The position numbers and the translations under genes were made by a program. Shown here in pieces: positions 46,456 to 56,280 of a stretch of DNA of 64,000 nt (its first letter is position 1; each line of letters starts with the position of its first letter). Under the pieces are notes generated by a model. The model was not told the DNA's origin and made no database searches. It saw only the letters and a list, made by a program, of their open reading frames with translations. Location of the stretch: contig NZ_CP102258.1 in NCBI RefSeq assembly GCF_025146565.1, forward strand, positions 2,140,001 to 2,204,000, written 5' to 3'. This DNA comes from Bacteroides eggerthii (lineage in GTDB: Bacteria; Bacteroidota; Bacteroidia; Bacteroidales; Bacteroidaceae).

Positions 46456-48009
46456 TTAAAGAGGAATATTACCATGCTTTTTCGCCGGATTGGACAATTT
46501 CTTGGTTTGCAGTTGTTGCAGGGCGCGGATAATGCGGAAGCGTGTATTACGCGGTTCGATAACATCATCAATATAGCCATACTTGGCTGCATTGTAAGGA
46601 TTAGCAAATAATTTGGTATATTCAGCTTCTTTTTCAGCCAAGAATTGAGCGGGATTCTCTTGCTCTTTGGCTTCACGAGCATACAGAACTTCGACAGCTC
46701 CTGCGCCACCCATTACGGCGATTTCGGCAGTAGGCCATGCGTAGTTCATGTCGCCGCGAAGTTGCTTACAACTCATTACGATGTGTGAACCTCCGTAAGA
46801 CTTACGCAGAGTGATGGTAACCTTAGGCACAGTAGCTTCACCGTAAGCATACAGCAATTTAGCGCCATGCAGGATAACGCCGTTATATTCCTGACCTGTT
46901 CCGGGAAGGAAGCCCGGTACGTCTACCAAAGATACGATAGGAATATTGAAAGCATCGCAGAAGCGAACAAAACGTGCACCCTTGCGGGAAGCGTTGCTGT
47001 CGAGTACGCCTGCCAGATATTTAGGCTGGTTGGCTACGATACCCACTGATTGTCCGTTGAAACGGGCAAAACCGATGATGATATTTTTGGAATAATCTTT
47101 CTGGATTTCAAGGAATTCGCCGTTATCAACGATAGCACCGATAACTTCATACATATCGTACGGTTTATTCGGATTGTCAGGAATTATCTCATTCAAGGAG
47201 TCCTCCAAACGGTCAATAGGATCTGTGCAATCTGTGTAAGGAGCTTCTTCCAAATTGTTCTGAGGAATATAACTCAAGAGCTTGCGGATTAAAGCTAACC
47301 CTTCTTCTTCTGTTTGGGCTGTGAAATGAGTTACACCGGATTTGGTGGAGTGCACACTTGCGCCGCCCAGATTTTCCTGACTAACATCTTCACCAGTCAC
47401 TGTCTTCACAACTTTAGGTCCGGTAAGGAACATATAAGAAGTTCCTTCCATCATCAGCGTAAAGTCAGTCAGGGCAGGAGAATATACGGCGCCACCGGCA
47501 CAAGGACCAAAGATTCCGGAAATCTGAGGGATAACGCCGGAAGCGAGAATATTACGTTGGAAAATTTCCGCATAACCTGCCAAAGCGTTGATACCTTCTT
47601 GAATACGTGCACCACCTGAGTCATTGATACCGATACAGGGAGCTCCCATTTTCATTGCCTGATCCATGATCTTGCAAATCTTCAGAGACATGGTTTCTGA
47701 CAAAGAACCGGCAGAAACTGTGAAATCTTGTGCAAAGATATAAACCAAACGCCCTTCGATAGTACCGCAGCCCGTTACTACACCGTCACCGGGATAGTGC
47801 TTCTTCTCCATACCGAAGTTTGTGCATCTGTGTTCAACGAACATATCCATTTCTTCGAAACTTCCTTCATCGAGTAACATAGCTATACGCTCGCGAGCTG
47901 TATATTTGCCTTTCTCATGTTGCTTTGCAATCGCTTTTTCACCACCACCAAGGCGCGCAGCTGTACGGCGGTCGATAAGCTCTTTAATTTTCTCAAGTTG
48001 ATTACTCAT
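46456..48009 (-). CDS. mmdA: Methylmalonyl-CoA decarboxylase alpha (carboxyltransferase) subunit
   Basis: Transfers the carboxyl group of methylmalonyl-CoA to biotin, giving propionyl-CoA. The 517-residue carboxyltransferase has the two crotonase-like halves. Motifs include [59 protein letters not shown] and [15 protein letters not shown] with [17 protein letters not shown]. It could serve as propionyl-CoA carboxylase beta in other settings, but the adjacent beta, gamma and biotin subunits and the epimerase argue for the Na+-pumping decarboxylase of propionate fermentation. Confidence 0.95.
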   Translation of the reverse strand: MSNQLEKIKELIDRRTAARLGGGEKAIAKQHEKGKYTARERIAMLLDEGSFEEMDMFVEHRCTNFGMEKKHYPGDGVVTGCGTIEGRLVYIFAQDFTVSAGSLSETMSLKICKIMDQAMKMGAPCIGINDSGGARIQEGINALAGYAEIFQRNILASGVIPQISGIFGPCAGGAVYSPALTDFTLMMEGTSYMFLTGPKVVKTVTGEDVSQENLGGASVHSTKSGVTHFTAQTEEEGLALIRKLLSYIPQNNLEEAPYTDCTDPIDRLEDSLNEIIPDNPNKPYDMYEVIGAIVDNGEFLEIQKDYSKNIIIGFARFNGQSVGIVANQPKYLAGVLDSNASRKGARFVRFCDAFNIPIVSLVDVPGFLPGTGQEYNGVILHGAKLLYAYGEATVPKVTITLRKSYGGSHIVMSCKQLRGDMNYAWPTAEIAVMGGAGAVEVLYAREAKEQENPAQFLAEKEAEYTKLFANPYNAAKYGYIDDVIEPRNTRFRIIRALQQLQTKKLSNPAKKHGNIPL

Positions 48010-48078
48010 GTTCTTTATTTATGATTTATGATTTCGGAATTATTATTTCATGGGTTTCTGATTTATGCAGTATAAATC

Positions 48079-48495
48079 TTACTCTCCTTTTTCACAAAGC
48101 TCTGTCAATACACCGAGTGTGGATTTCGGGTGTAAGAATGCGATGTTCAATCCTTCAGCACCTTTACGGGGTGCTTTGTCGATAAGGCGAATACCTTTTT
48201 CTTCGATTTCGGCAAGTCCGTTAGCTACTCCGTCCTCTACGGCAAATGCTAAGTGATGCATACCGCCATTTCCATTGTTCTTCTCAATGAACTTTGCAAT
48301 AGTACTTTCGGGCGAAGTGGGTTCCAACAATTCAATTTTCACGTCGCCTACTTTAAGGAAAGCAGTTCTTACTTTTTGATCCTCTACGGTTTCAATGTTG
48401 TAGCATTTCAAACCTAATACATTTTCGTAGTACGGAAGGGCTTCTTCTATGCTTTTTACAGCGATGCCCAAGTGTTCAATGTGTGAAATCTTCAT
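48079..48495 (-). CDS. mce: Methylmalonyl-CoA epimerase
   Basis: Interconverts (R)- and (S)-methylmalonyl-CoA between mutase and decarboxylase. The 138-residue glyoxalase-fold protein starts MKISHIEHLGIAV (metal His in HLGIAV), has RTAFLKVGDVKIELLEP and GNGGMHHLAF (metal His) and ends HPKSTLGVLTELCE with the last metal Glu. First gene of the mce-mmdADCB operon; 69 bp separate it from mmdA. Confidence 0.95.
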   Translation of the reverse strand: MKISHIEHLGIAVKSIEEALPYYENVLGLKCYNIETVEDQKVRTAFLKVGDVKIELLEPTSPESTIAKFIEKNNGNGGMHHLAFAVEDGVANGLAEIEEKGIRLIDKAPRKGAEGLNIAFLHPKSTLGVLTELCEKGE

Positions 48496-48711
48496 AACTC
48501 TTTTTATTAATGTTGGTATTCTATTCTTAAATTAGGATATAAAACAGCACAAAGAAAGGGATTTCTGCTTGAATAAAGAAATTTTTCGCCAATTAATTAT
48601 AAGAGGTTTTTTCTTAAAAATGATTTTATGATTAGTACAATCTTCTGTTATATTCTGAGTTTGTAGGAGTTGGTTTTTTGTAAAAAAGAGATTCAAAAGC
48701 ATTTTTTGTTA

Positions 48712-48719
48712 TATCTTTG
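48712..48719 (+). promoter_or_regulatory. -7 box of the antiporter gene
   Basis: TATCTTTG, 28 bases before the chosen ATG at 48748. Its position makes an upstream start at 48670 untenable. Confidence 0.65.
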
Positions 48720-48747
48720 TCAGTCGAAATACAATCAGACAAATATT

Positions 48748-51015
48748 ATGTCACATTTAGCTCCCCTGATTGCCGATTTGGCATTGATACTGATTTGCGC
48801 CGGAATAATGACGCTTTTATTTAAAAAACTGAAACAGCCATTGGTTTTAGGTTATGTTGTTGCAGGTTTTTTGGCAAGCCCGCACATGGCTTATACTCCT
48901 TCGGTAATGGATACGGCAAATATACAGACTTGGGCGGATATTGGTGTTATTTTCTTACTGTTTGCCTTAGGGCTGGAGTTCAGTTTTAAGAAGATAGTGA
49001 AGGTAGGTGGCGCTGCTATTATTGCCGCTTGTACTATTATATTCTGTATGATATTGTTGGGTGTTGCAGTCGGTACGGCTTTCGGGTGGAAACGCATGGA
49101 CTGCATTTTTTTGGGTGGTATGATAGCCATGTCCTCCACCACTATTATATATAAAGCTTTTGATGATTTAGGCATACGCAAAAAGCAGTTTACCGGTTTA
49201 GTGCTTAGCGTGCTGATCTTGGAGGATATTCTTGCCATTGTTTTGATGGTAATGTTGTCCACTATGGCAGTCAGTCATAATTTTGAAGGAACGGAAATGT
49301 TGGGCAGCATAGCGAAGTTGCTGTTTTTTCTGATATTATGGTTTGTGGTCGGTATCTATATAATTCCTGTCCTGCTGAAAAAATGCCGTAAGCTAATGAG
49401 TGAGGAAACCTTGCTGATTGTTTCGCTGGGCCTCTGTTTCGGCATGGTGGTTCTTGCCGCTCATACGGGATTCTCTGCGGCATTCGGTGCTTTTATTATG
49501 GGATCCATTCTTGCTGAGACGGTAGAGGCGGAGAGCATTGAACGTCTGGTCAAGCCGGTAAAAGATTTGTTTGGTGCAATCTTTTTTGTTTCTGTCGGTA
49601 TGATGGTAGATCCCTTGATGATAGTGGAATATGGCGGTCCTATCATTGTAATCACTTTAGCGGTTATCATCGGACAGTCTTTGTTCGGTACGTTAGGAGT
49701 GTTGCTTGCCGGGCAGCCGTTAAAGACCGCCATGCAGTGTGGTTTCAGTTTGACACAGATTGGTGAATTTGCCTTTATTATCGCTTCTTTGGGGGTTTCT
49801 CTGCATGTGACAAGTCATTTCCTTTATCCTATTGTAGTGGCTGTGTCTGTGATTACTACTTTCCTTACTCCTTATATGATTCGCTTTGCCGAGCCTGCCT
49901 CTAATTTTGTTGATACGCATTTGCCGGAGAGATGGCAGACGTTTTTGTTGCATTATGCTTCCGGTTCGCAAACTGTGAATCACGAAAGTTTATGGAAAAA
50001 ATTGATACTTGCTCTGTTGCGTATTACTGTGGTTTATTCCATTGTGAGTATAGCGGTGATAGCAGTTGCTTTCCGTTTTCTTGTGCCGTTTTTTAGAGAA
50101 AATCTACCGGGCATTTGGGGGCCTTTGTTGGCAGCTTTGGTCATTATTCTGTTTATTTCTCCTTTTCTCCGGGCCATTATGATTAAGAAGAATCATTCGG
50201 TGGAGTTTGTTACGTTGTGGCGTGATAGTCGGGGAAATCGCGCTCCGTTGGTGGCCACTATCGTACTTCGAATTCTGTTGGCGGTGTCTTTCGTAATGTT
50301 TGTCATAGCCGGGCTGTTTAAGCTGTCGGTCGGTTTAGTCTTTGGCGTAGCGGTATTATTGGTTGTGGTGATGATACTGTCCCGCCAGTTGAAACGCCAG
50401 TCTATAATGATTGAGCGTACTTTCTTTCAGAATCTGCGTTCGAGAGAACTGCGGGCTGAATATCTGGGTGAGAAGAAGCCGGAGTATGCCGGCCGTTTAC
50501 TTTCCCGCGATTTGCATTTGACGGATTATGAGATACCGGGTGAATCGGCATGGGCAGGTAAGACACTGGCGGAGCTGAATTTTGGTAAACGTTATGGAGT
50601 GCATGTCGTTTCTATTCTTCGTGGACGCAAGCGGATAAATATTCCCGGAGCTTCGGTGCGTCTTTTCCCTCAGGACAAGATACAGGTTATTGCTACCGAT
50701 GAAGAATTGACCGTGTTTGGAGAAGAAATGAATAAGATTTCAACGGTCGATGCCGATGCGATAGAAAAAAGTGAGACGATCTTGCGCCAGTTACGCATAG
50801 ACGCAAATTCTCCTTTCTTGGGAAAAACCTTGAAAGAAGCAGGTATCCGGGAAAAATACCATTGTCTGATTGCCGGTGTGGAACGGGGAGAAGAAACGTT
50901 ACACGCTCCTGATGTGCATGAGCCTTTTGTGGAGGGGGATGTGGTATGGATTGTTGGCGAAAGTGTTGATGTGTACAAATTGGTTGGTGAAAATGATGAA
51001 AATGTCGACCTATAA
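48748..51015 (+). CDS. Monovalent cation:proton antiporter (CPA2, KefB-like) with TrkA-C domains
   Basis: A 755-residue inner-membrane protein. The first 400 residues contain about 12 hydrophobic helices with CPA2 patterns such as DIGVIFLLFALGLEFSF and MSSTTIIYKAFDDLG. A second hydrophobic block (about 425-570, four to five helices) follows, then two C-terminal TrkA-C/RCK-C domains (about 595-665 and 680-750; ESAWAGKTLAELNFGKRYGVHVVSI and NSPFLGKTLKEAGIREKYHCLIAG). The RCK-N nucleotide-binding domain of KefB is absent. Likely exchanges K+ or Na+ for protons. The start at 48748 is set by the promoter and by MSHLAPLIADLALI. Confidence 0.9.
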   Translation: MSHLAPLIADLALILICAGIMTLLFKKLKQPLVLGYVVAGFLASPHMAYTPSVMDTANIQTWADIGVIFLLFALGLEFSFKKIVKVGGAAIIAACTIIFCMILLGVAVGTAFGWKRMDCIFLGGMIAMSSTTIIYKAFDDLGIRKKQFTGLVLSVLILEDILAIVLMVMLSTMAVSHNFEGTEMLGSIAKLLFFLILWFVVGIYIIPVLLKKCRKLMSEETLLIVSLGLCFGMVVLAAHTGFSAAFGAFIMGSILAETVEAESIERLVKPVKDLFGAIFFVSVGMMVDPLMIVEYGGPIIVITLAVIIGQSLFGTLGVLLAGQPLKTAMQCGFSLTQIGEFAFIIASLGVSLHVTSHFLYPIVVAVSVITTFLTPYMIRFAEPASNFVDTHLPERWQTFLLHYASGSQTVNHESLWKKLILALLRITVVYSIVSIAVIAVAFRFLVPFFRENLPGIWGPLLAALVIILFISPFLRAIMIKKNHSVEFVTLWRDSRGNRAPLVATIVLRILLAVSFVMFVIAGLFKLSVGLVFGVAVLLVVVMILSRQLKRQSIMIERTFFQNLRSRELRAEYLGEKKPEYAGRLLSRDLHLTDYEIPGESAWAGKTLAELNFGKRYGVHVVSILRGRKRINIPGASVRLFPQDKIQVIATDEELTVFGEEMNKISTVDADAIEKSETILRQLRIDANSPFLGKTLKEAGIREKYHCLIAGVERGEETLHAPDVHEPFVEGDVVWIVGESVDVYKLVGENDENVDL

Positions 51016-51068
51016 TGTTAAAAGAACAATTATCTTTGTTCTGTAAATATAAACTAAAAAAGAATATC

Positions 51069-51494
51069 ATGAAAAGCGATCCGAAAGAATGTCTGTATTG
51101 CCAGAATAATGAAACGTTGCATAATCTGATGATTGAGATTGCGCAACTCAGTGTGTCACGTGTTTTCCTTTTTAAGGAACAAACTTATCGCGGGCGTTGC
51201 CTTGTGGCTTATAAGGACCATGTAAATGACTTGAATGAGTTGAGTGATGAAGAGCGTAATGCCTTTATGTCAGATGTGGCCCGCGTGACTCGCGCTATGC
51301 AGAAAGCGTTTAATCCTGAGAAAATTAACTATGGCGCGTACTCGGATAAGTTGTCTCATCTCCATTTCCATTTAGCGCCGAAGTATGTCGATGGTCCTGA
51401 TTATGGCGGTACTTTCCAAATGAATCCGGGAAAAGTGTATCTTACAGACCCTGAATACCAAGAACTGATTGAAGCGGTGAAGAGAAATCTTTGA
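51069..51494 (+). CDS. HIT family protein
   Basis: A 142-residue histidine-triad nucleotide hydrolase/transferase. The catalytic HIT motif is HLHFHLAPK (about 98-106). An N-terminal ECLYCQNN may bind zinc. The start at 51069 (MKSDPKECLYC) is chosen; the ATG at 51015 overlaps the antiporter stop and adds 18 non-typical residues. It follows the antiporter by about 50 bp and may share its transcript. Substrate unknown, probably a nucleotide or dinucleotide conjugate. Confidence 0.9.
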   Translation: MKSDPKECLYCQNNETLHNLMIEIAQLSVSRVFLFKEQTYRGRCLVAYKDHVNDLNELSDEERNAFMSDVARVTRAMQKAFNPEKINYGAYSDKLSHLHFHLAPKYVDGPDYGGTFQMNPGKVYLTDPEYQELIEAVKRNL

Positions 51495-51509
51495 TGTGTG
51501 ATCGGGATG

Positions 51510-51541
51510 TGTCCCAATGATAGCTGAATTTCATTGGGACA
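51510..51541. terminator. Hairpin between HIT and Gfo/Idh genes
   Basis: Perfect 11-bp arms (51510-51520 and 51531-51541) with a 10-nt loop, placed between convergent genes; weak T-tract. Confidence 0.75.
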
Positions 51542-51554
51542 ACTTTCTCATTAT

Positions 51555-52541
51555 TCAAATCTTATTCAGAATCTTATCCATTACCCAGTTTGTCAGTGTT
51601 GCGCTTTCGCCGTCGCAACTACAAGTCGATTTGCCAAGCAGGTGGTCTACGACGGCTTGGATAAGTGGCTGCTGAACATAAACGGGGTTTTCAACGGGTA
51701 TTTCTTCTCTTCCTTTTTCTGTGTGTAGTGCTATGGGGTCATAAGTAAACACAGAGAAGCATATCATACCTTTGTCTCCGATAATTTCGATGCGATCTTC
51801 TCGTGCAGATTCATGGGCGACGAAACACCATGAGCCACTGCCTACCAACCCGCTGTCAAATTGAAAACAGGCACTGAGGGTGTCTTCTGCAGGATAGAGC
51901 CCGCCGCGGTTGCTCTTATATCCGTTAGCTTCAAGAATATAGCCGAACATATCTTGCAGTATGTCTATCTGGTGCGGAGCTAAGTCGTAGAAATAGCCGC
52001 CACCGGCGATATCGGGTTGTACACGCCAAGGCAGGTTCTCCTTGTTGTAATCCAAATCGCGGGGAGGTTGGGCAAATCGGATTTGTATATTAATGATGTT
52101 TCCGATGGCTCCTTCTTCTACCAGTGACTTTACTTTCAGGAAATAAGGAAGGTAGCGGCGATAATAGGCCACAAAGCAGGGGACGCCGGTCTCTTGAGAA
52201 ACGCGGTTGATACGGCAGCACTCCTCATAGGTCACTGCCATTGGCTTTTCTATGTATACGGGTTTGCCGGCTTTCATGGACATTATGGCGTATGTGGCAT
52301 GGGAAGAGGGTGGGGTAGCGATATATACAGCATTCACCTCTTCGTCATTAATCAGCTCTTGTGCATCATTGTACCATTTGGCAATGCCTCTTTCCTTGGC
52401 ATATGCCTTGGCTTTGGAAATGTCCCGGCTCATTACAGCCACTACTTCGGAGTGTTCAATCTTCTGAAAGGCAGGTCCGCTTTTGTATTTGGTTACCTCT
52501 CCACAACCGATAAATCCCCATTTTATTATTTTCTCATTCAT
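51555..52541 (-). CDS. Gfo/Idh/MocA family oxidoreductase
   Basis: A 328-residue NAD(P)-dependent dehydrogenase with a Rossmann domain (WGFIGCGEVTKYKSG, residues 8-22; EKPMAVTYEECCRI near 98) and the alpha/beta substrate domain with GGGYFYDLAPHQIDILQDMFG, where His and the preceding Asp are catalytic-type residues. The sugar or polyol substrate is not readable. It lies 9 bp downstream of the S4 gene on the same strand. Confidence 0.9.
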   Translation of the reverse strand: MNEKIIKWGFIGCGEVTKYKSGPAFQKIEHSEVVAVMSRDISKAKAYAKERGIAKWYNDAQELINDEEVNAVYIATPPSSHATYAIMSMKAGKPVYIEKPMAVTYEECCRINRVSQETGVPCFVAYYRRYLPYFLKVKSLVEEGAIGNIINIQIRFAQPPRDLDYNKENLPWRVQPDIAGGGYFYDLAPHQIDILQDMFGYILEANGYKSNRGGLYPAEDTLSACFQFDSGLVGSGSWCFVAHESAREDRIEIIGDKGMICFSVFTYDPIALHTEKGREEIPVENPVYVQQPLIQAVVDHLLGKSTCSCDGESATLTNWVMDKILNKI

Positions 52542-52550
52542 ACTTGTATT

Positions 52551-52967
52551 CTATTCTTCAAAGTCGAAATCAAAGTCAAAGTCGTCCATGAATTCCGGTG
52601 CGGTGAAATCTTCCAGTTCACGACGATCTTTTTTGGTGGGACGGCCTGTCCCTTTAGCGCGGTTGATAAAACCGCTGACCTTACTCATTTCCAATAATTC
52701 GTATTGGTCCGGAGTCGTTATGTTTTCCATCATTTCGGGAACGAGTTTGGCTCCTACGCGCTTTTCGATGGTTTGCAATACTTTAAACGAATAGGTCACC
52801 GGAGGTTTTCGTACTTGTATGACGTCTCCCGGTTTTATTGTCCGGGCTGCCTTTGCCAATGCACCGTTGATGCTGATACGCCCTTTCTTGCAGGCTTCGG
52901 CAGCAATTGTACGTGTCTTGAATATGCGTACAGCCCACATCCATTTGTCTATTCTTGCTTCGCTCAT
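52551..52967 (-). CDS. S4-domain RNA-binding protein, HslR/RqcP-like
   Basis: A 138-residue protein. An S4 domain occupies about residues 3-70 ([31 protein letters not shown] and [17 protein letters not shown]), followed by a basic then acidic tail ([12 protein letters not shown], ending [10 protein letters not shown]). E. coli HslR and Bacillus RqcP bind 50S subunits with peptidyl-tRNA; its neighbour pth, with a 4-bp overlap, fits a role in stalled translation. That link is inference. Confidence 0.9.
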   Translation of the reverse strand: MSEARIDKWMWAVRIFKTRTIAAEACKKGRISINGALAKAARTIKPGDVIQVRKPPVTYSFKVLQTIEKRVGAKLVPEMMENITTPDQYELLEMSKVSGFINRAKGTGRPTKKDRRELEDFTAPEFMDDFDFDFDFEE

Positions 52968-53527
52968 TTTTTATTAAACTGATTCATTGTAATATCGATA
53001 CCGGCAAGGCAGAAGCTTTTAATGATTTCGCCGGCCATTTTCAGACGTTCATCCATTGTTTTCCAGTCCTCATCTGTGAAATGTCCCAAGACAAAATCCA
53101 CCTGTCCGCCGCGGGGAAAGTCGTTGCCGATGCCAAAACGCAGGCGGGCGTAGTTCTGAGTGCCCAATGTGGCTGCGATGTGCTTCAGACCGTTATGACC
53201 GGCATCGCTTCCTTTACCTTTCAGGCGTAGAGTGCCGAAAGGTAATGCCAGGTCGTCCACCACTATCAACACGTTCTCCAGTGGAATGTTTTCCTTTTGC
53301 ATCCAGTAGCGCACCGCATTTCCGCTCAGGTTCATGAAAGTGGAGGGCTTCAGTAATATCAGTTGCCTGCCTTTGATTGACAATGTTGTGGTGAACCCGT
53401 AACGTCCGTCCTTAAAAGCTGTTCCGGCTTCTTTGGCTAAAGCGTCTGCTACCATGAAACCTATGTTGTGACGGGTTTCATGATATTCGGGACCGATATT
53501 GCCTAACCCTACGATTAGATATTTCAT
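52964..53527 (-). CDS. pth: Peptidyl-tRNA hydrolase
   Basis: Releases peptides from drop-off peptidyl-tRNA. The 187-residue protein has [21 protein letters not shown] (catalytic His20, Asn10), [14 protein letters not shown] and [27 protein letters not shown] with the Asp and Asn/His of the active site. It is in one cluster with rplY upstream and the S4 gene downstream (overlap of 4 bp), a translation-related unit. Confidence 0.97.
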   Translation of the reverse strand: MKYLIVGLGNIGPEYHETRHNIGFMVADALAKEAGTAFKDGRYGFTTTLSIKGRQLILLKPSTFMNLSGNAVRYWMQKENIPLENVLIVVDDLALPFGTLRLKGKGSDAGHNGLKHIAATLGTQNYARLRFGIGNDFPRGGQVDFVLGHFTDEDWKTMDERLKMAGEIIKSFCLAGIDITMNQFNKK

Positions 53528-53568
53528 TGTTTCAGATTATTACTTTAATGATAAATTAAGATAAATGA

Positions 53569-53634
53569 GGAACGCGGATTATCGCAGTTGCCCGCGGATA
53601 TGAAATCTGCGTCGTCTGCGTTAATCCGCGTTCC
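53569..53634. repeat. Long hairpin between rplY and pth
   Basis: Perfect 13-bp arms (53569-53581 and 53622-53634) with further pairing inside (CGCAG/CTGCG). There is no T-run. The arm AACGCGGATTA looks like dispersed intergenic palindromes I have seen in Bacteroides genomes, so it may be a REP-like repeat as well as a processing or stability element. Confidence 0.7.
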
Positions 53635-53668
53635 GGAATATCGTTCTTTCTTGCTAAGAAAGCACTGA

Positions 53669-54262
53669 TTAGTTGTTTGCAGCAGCTGCCGCAGCACCTC
53701 TTGCTGCACGAGTCAGCTTAACAGCGCATACAACGGCTTCTTTAGCGTTCAACAGTTCCAATCCTTCATAGCTCAATTCGCCAACTTTTACTGTTTTACC
53801 CAATCCCAGGTGAGATACATTGACAACCAGTCTTTCCGGAATAGCGTTGTACAAAGCTCTAACTTTCAGCTTACGCATTTGCAGAGTCAGTTTACCACCG
53901 GCTTTCACACCTTCAGCCAGACCTTCCATTTGTACGGGAACTTCCATAACGATAGGCTTAGCTTCGTCAATCTGATAGAAGTCAACGTGCAGGATAGTAT
54001 CTTTTACCGGGTGGAATTGGATATCTTTCAAGATAGCGTTTACTTTTTTGCCATCGATAACCAAGTCAACCACGTAGATGTGCGGAGTGTAGACCAAGTT
54101 GCGCAGACCTTCTGCCGGTACAGTGAAATGAACATTTTCACCTGCTCCGTAGAGTACGCAAGGTACACCGTTGTCTTTACGAATAGCTTTCAAAGCTCTT
54201 GCTTGTTCCGAAGAACGTTCTGCAATAGTTCTTGCAGTTCCTTTTACTTCAATTGATTTCAT
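53669..54262 (-). CDS. rplY: 50S ribosomal protein L25 (CTC form)
   Basis: Binds 5S rRNA. At 197 residues it is the long general-stress form, with an N-terminal L25 domain (about 1-90; GTARTIAERSSEQARALKAIRKDNGVPCVLYG) and a C-terminal TL5-like beta domain. An Ala-rich tail (AARGAAAAAANN) ends the protein. A -7 box lies at 54365-54358 on minus. Confidence 0.96.
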   Translation of the reverse strand: MKSIEVKGTARTIAERSSEQARALKAIRKDNGVPCVLYGAGENVHFTVPAEGLRNLVYTPHIYVVDLVIDGKKVNAILKDIQFHPVKDTILHVDFYQIDEAKPIVMEVPVQMEGLAEGVKAGGKLTLQMRKLKVRALYNAIPERLVVNVSHLGLGKTVKVGELSYEGLELLNAKEAVVCAVKLTRAARGAAAAAANN

Positions 54263-54357
54263 TTCTTAAAATTTTGTGTTACTCTAAATTAAGTAGATTA
54301 TTGCTTAATTCACCATCACACGATGTGGTTCACCACACGATGTTGCAAAAAGCGGTG

Positions 54358-54365
54358 CAAAAGTA
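54358..54365 (-). promoter_or_regulatory. -7 box of rplY
   Basis: TACTTTTG on minus, about 95 bases before the rplY ATG. The leader contains a repeated CACACGATG and a small hairpin (TGTGG/CCACA, 54324-54337), possibly regulatory. Confidence 0.6.
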
Positions 54366-54398
54366 CAGCTTCTTTTTGAATTATCAAAAGGTTGCCCT

Positions 54399-54800
54399 TT
54401 AAAAATCAATATCTATTTTAATTTCCCCGTCAAGTGGAGAGCCTTTTTCCTCCTGTTCTGTCGTCGGTTGTTCGCTGTCGGGTAAGTTTTCATTGTCATT
54501 ATGACGTACATAACTTCCTTGCTGCTCTTGAATGAAGCCAATGGCTTGCTGCAGACCGTTCATGAATTTCTCAAAATCTTCTTTGTACAAAAAGATTTTG
54601 TGTTTTTCGAAACTTACTTGCGAGTCATCTCCTTCACCCATTACTACTTTCTTGCTTTCGGTAATGGCAAGAAACATTTCATCCTTTCTGTTTTTCTTAA
54701 CATCCAAATAATAGATGCGCTTACCTGCTTTGATGGATTGGGAAAATACAATCTCTTTGTCGTTCACATCCAGCCCACTTTTCTTTTTTAAGTCTTCCAT
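54399..54800 (-). CDS. DUF3276 family (PUR-domain-like) protein
   Basis: A 133-residue protein with a single PUR-alpha-like domain (about 15-95; EIVFSQSIKAGKRIYYLDVKKNRKDEMFLAITESKK, then FEKHKIFLYKEDFEKFMNGL). A disordered acidic tail rich in Asn/Glu (ENLPDSEQPTTEQEEKG) follows. Bacterial PUR proteins bind nucleic acids; its target is unknown. Confidence 0.88.
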   Translation of the reverse strand: MEDLKKKSGLDVNDKEIVFSQSIKAGKRIYYLDVKKNRKDEMFLAITESKKVVMGEGDDSQVSFEKHKIFLYKEDFEKFMNGLQQAIGFIQEQQGSYVRHNDNENLPDSEQPTTEQEEKGSPLDGEIKIDIDF

Positions 54801-54930
54801 ATTTTAGCTATCTTGTTGTAATCGGGGTCAAAATTGACGATTTTTTTTAAACTGTCAAAAGAAAAAGCCCGGATAATGATTATCTGCATTAAAAAATGTG
54901 ATTTATTTATGTAAACTCATTAAAAATATC

Positions 54931-54938
54931 TACTTTTG
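54931..54938 (+). promoter_or_regulatory. -7 box of the nusB operon
   Basis: TACTTTTG, 33 bases before the chosen nusB start; the longer ORF start at 54936 falls inside it and can be dismissed. Confidence 0.7.
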
Positions 54939-54971
54939 CCCCTCGTTAAAACACCAGTATTTACTTTAGTT

Positions 54972-55898
54972 ATGATAAACAGAGTTCTTATTCGTCTTAA
55001 AATTATACAAATTGTATACGCTTATTATCAAAATGGCAGTAAAAATTTAGATGCTGCGGAGAAAGAATTATTCTTCAGCCTTTCCAAAGCATACGATCTT
55101 TACAATTATCTGCTTATGCTGATGATAGCATTGACGAACTACGCACAAAAGCGCCTTGATACGGCAAAAGCCAAGTTGGCTCCTACAGCCGAGGAGTTGT
55201 ATCCGAATATGAAATTCGTTGAAAACAAATTTATTTCCCAATTAGAAGTAAACAAGCAACTGACGGAGTTTATCTCCAATCAGAAACGTACTTGGGCGAA
55301 TGATGAGGATTTTGTCAAGGGACTGTATGAAAAGATTATAGCTTCCGATATATATAAGGAATATATGGCTTCTTCCGAAGATACGTATGAAGAAGATCGT
55401 GAATTATGGAGGAAGATTTATAAGACATTCATTTTCAATAACGAGGAACTCGATGTGCTGCTCGAAGACCAAAGCCTTTATTGGAACGATGATAAAGAGA
55501 TTGTTGATACGTTCGTTTTGAAGACCATCAAACGCTTTGATGAGAAGAATGGCGCTAATCAACCCTTGTTGCCCGAATTTAAGGATGAGGAAGATCGGGA
55601 TTTTGCCCGTCGCCTGTTCCGTCGTTCCATCCTGAATTGCGATTATTATCGTCATCTCATCAGTGAGAATACACGCAACTGGGATTTGGATCGTGTGGCT
55701 TTTATGGACGTAGTCATTATGCAATGTGCATTAGCCGAAATATTGAGTTTCCCGAACATTCCGGTCAGCGTTTCGTTGAATGAGTATGTGGATATTGCCA
55801 AAGTGTACAGCACCACTAAAAGCGGGAGCTTTGTCAATGGTACATTGGACGGAATAGTTAAGGAATTAAAAAAAGAGGGGAAGTTGTCGAAAAACTGA
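54972..55898 (+). CDS. nusB: Transcription antitermination factor NusB
   Basis: With NusE it promotes antitermination on rRNA transcripts. The start at 54972 (MINRVLIRLKIIQIVYAYYQ) is used. The NusB fold is in the C-terminal half (about 190-300), with the typical DLDRVAFMDVVIMQCALAEILSFPNIPVSVSLNEYVDIAKVYSTTKSGSFVNG. The N-terminal half is longer than in E. coli NusB, as is usual in Bacteroidota. First gene of nusB-yajC-ybbR-coaE-DUF5606. Confidence 0.95.
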   Translation: MINRVLIRLKIIQIVYAYYQNGSKNLDAAEKELFFSLSKAYDLYNYLLMLMIALTNYAQKRLDTAKAKLAPTAEELYPNMKFVENKFISQLEVNKQLTEFISNQKRTWANDEDFVKGLYEKIIASDIYKEYMASSEDTYEEDRELWRKIYKTFIFNNEELDVLLEDQSLYWNDDKEIVDTFVLKTIKRFDEKNGANQPLLPEFKDEEDRDFARRLFRRSILNCDYYRHLISENTRNWDLDRVAFMDVVIMQCALAEILSFPNIPVSVSLNEYVDIAKVYSTTKSGSFVNGTLDGIVKELKKEGKLSKN

Positions 55899-55936
55899 TA
55901 CCTTTGTTGAATAATAAAAACTAAAACGGAATATTT

Positions 55937-56266
55937 ATGAATTTAATGACTGTATTCTTTCTGCAAGCTCCTGCTGCAGGCCCGGACGGAAGTATGATGT
56001 GGATTATGCTGATAGCCATGTTCGCTATCATGTATTTCTTTATGATTCGTCCGCAAAATAAGAAGCAAAAAGAAATAGCAAATTTTCGTAAGTCTCTTCA
56101 GGTGAACCAGAAGGTTATTACTGCCGGTGGTATTCATGGTATCATCAAGGAAATTAACGATAATGATGTAGTATTGGAAATCGCTTCTAACGTTAAAATC
56201 CATATTGACAAGAATTCTATTTTTGCCGCAGCTGCTGACGCAAACAGTAGCCAGGTTTCTAAATAA
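55937..56266 (+). CDS. yajC: Preprotein translocase subunit YajC
   Basis: A small SecDF-associated protein. The 109 residues contain one membrane helix (about 18-40; MMWIMLIAMFAIMYFFMIRPQNKKQKE) followed by the conserved cytoplasmic domain (FRKSLQVNQKVITAGGIHGII, then VLEIASNVKIHIDKNSI). It lies 38 bp after nusB and 14 bp before the ybbR-like gene. Confidence 0.96.
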   Translation: MNLMTVFFLQAPAAGPDGSMMWIMLIAMFAIMYFFMIRPQNKKQKEIANFRKSLQVNQKVITAGGIHGIIKEINDNDVVLEIASNVKIHIDKNSIFAAAADANSSQVSK

Positions 56267-56280
56267 GTAGATGTGAGCCT

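Noticed and set aside
46456..48009. Calling this gene propionyl-CoA carboxylase beta
   Set aside because: The operon contains the membrane beta, gamma and biotin carrier subunits of a sodium-pumping decarboxylase and no biotin carboxylase subunit.
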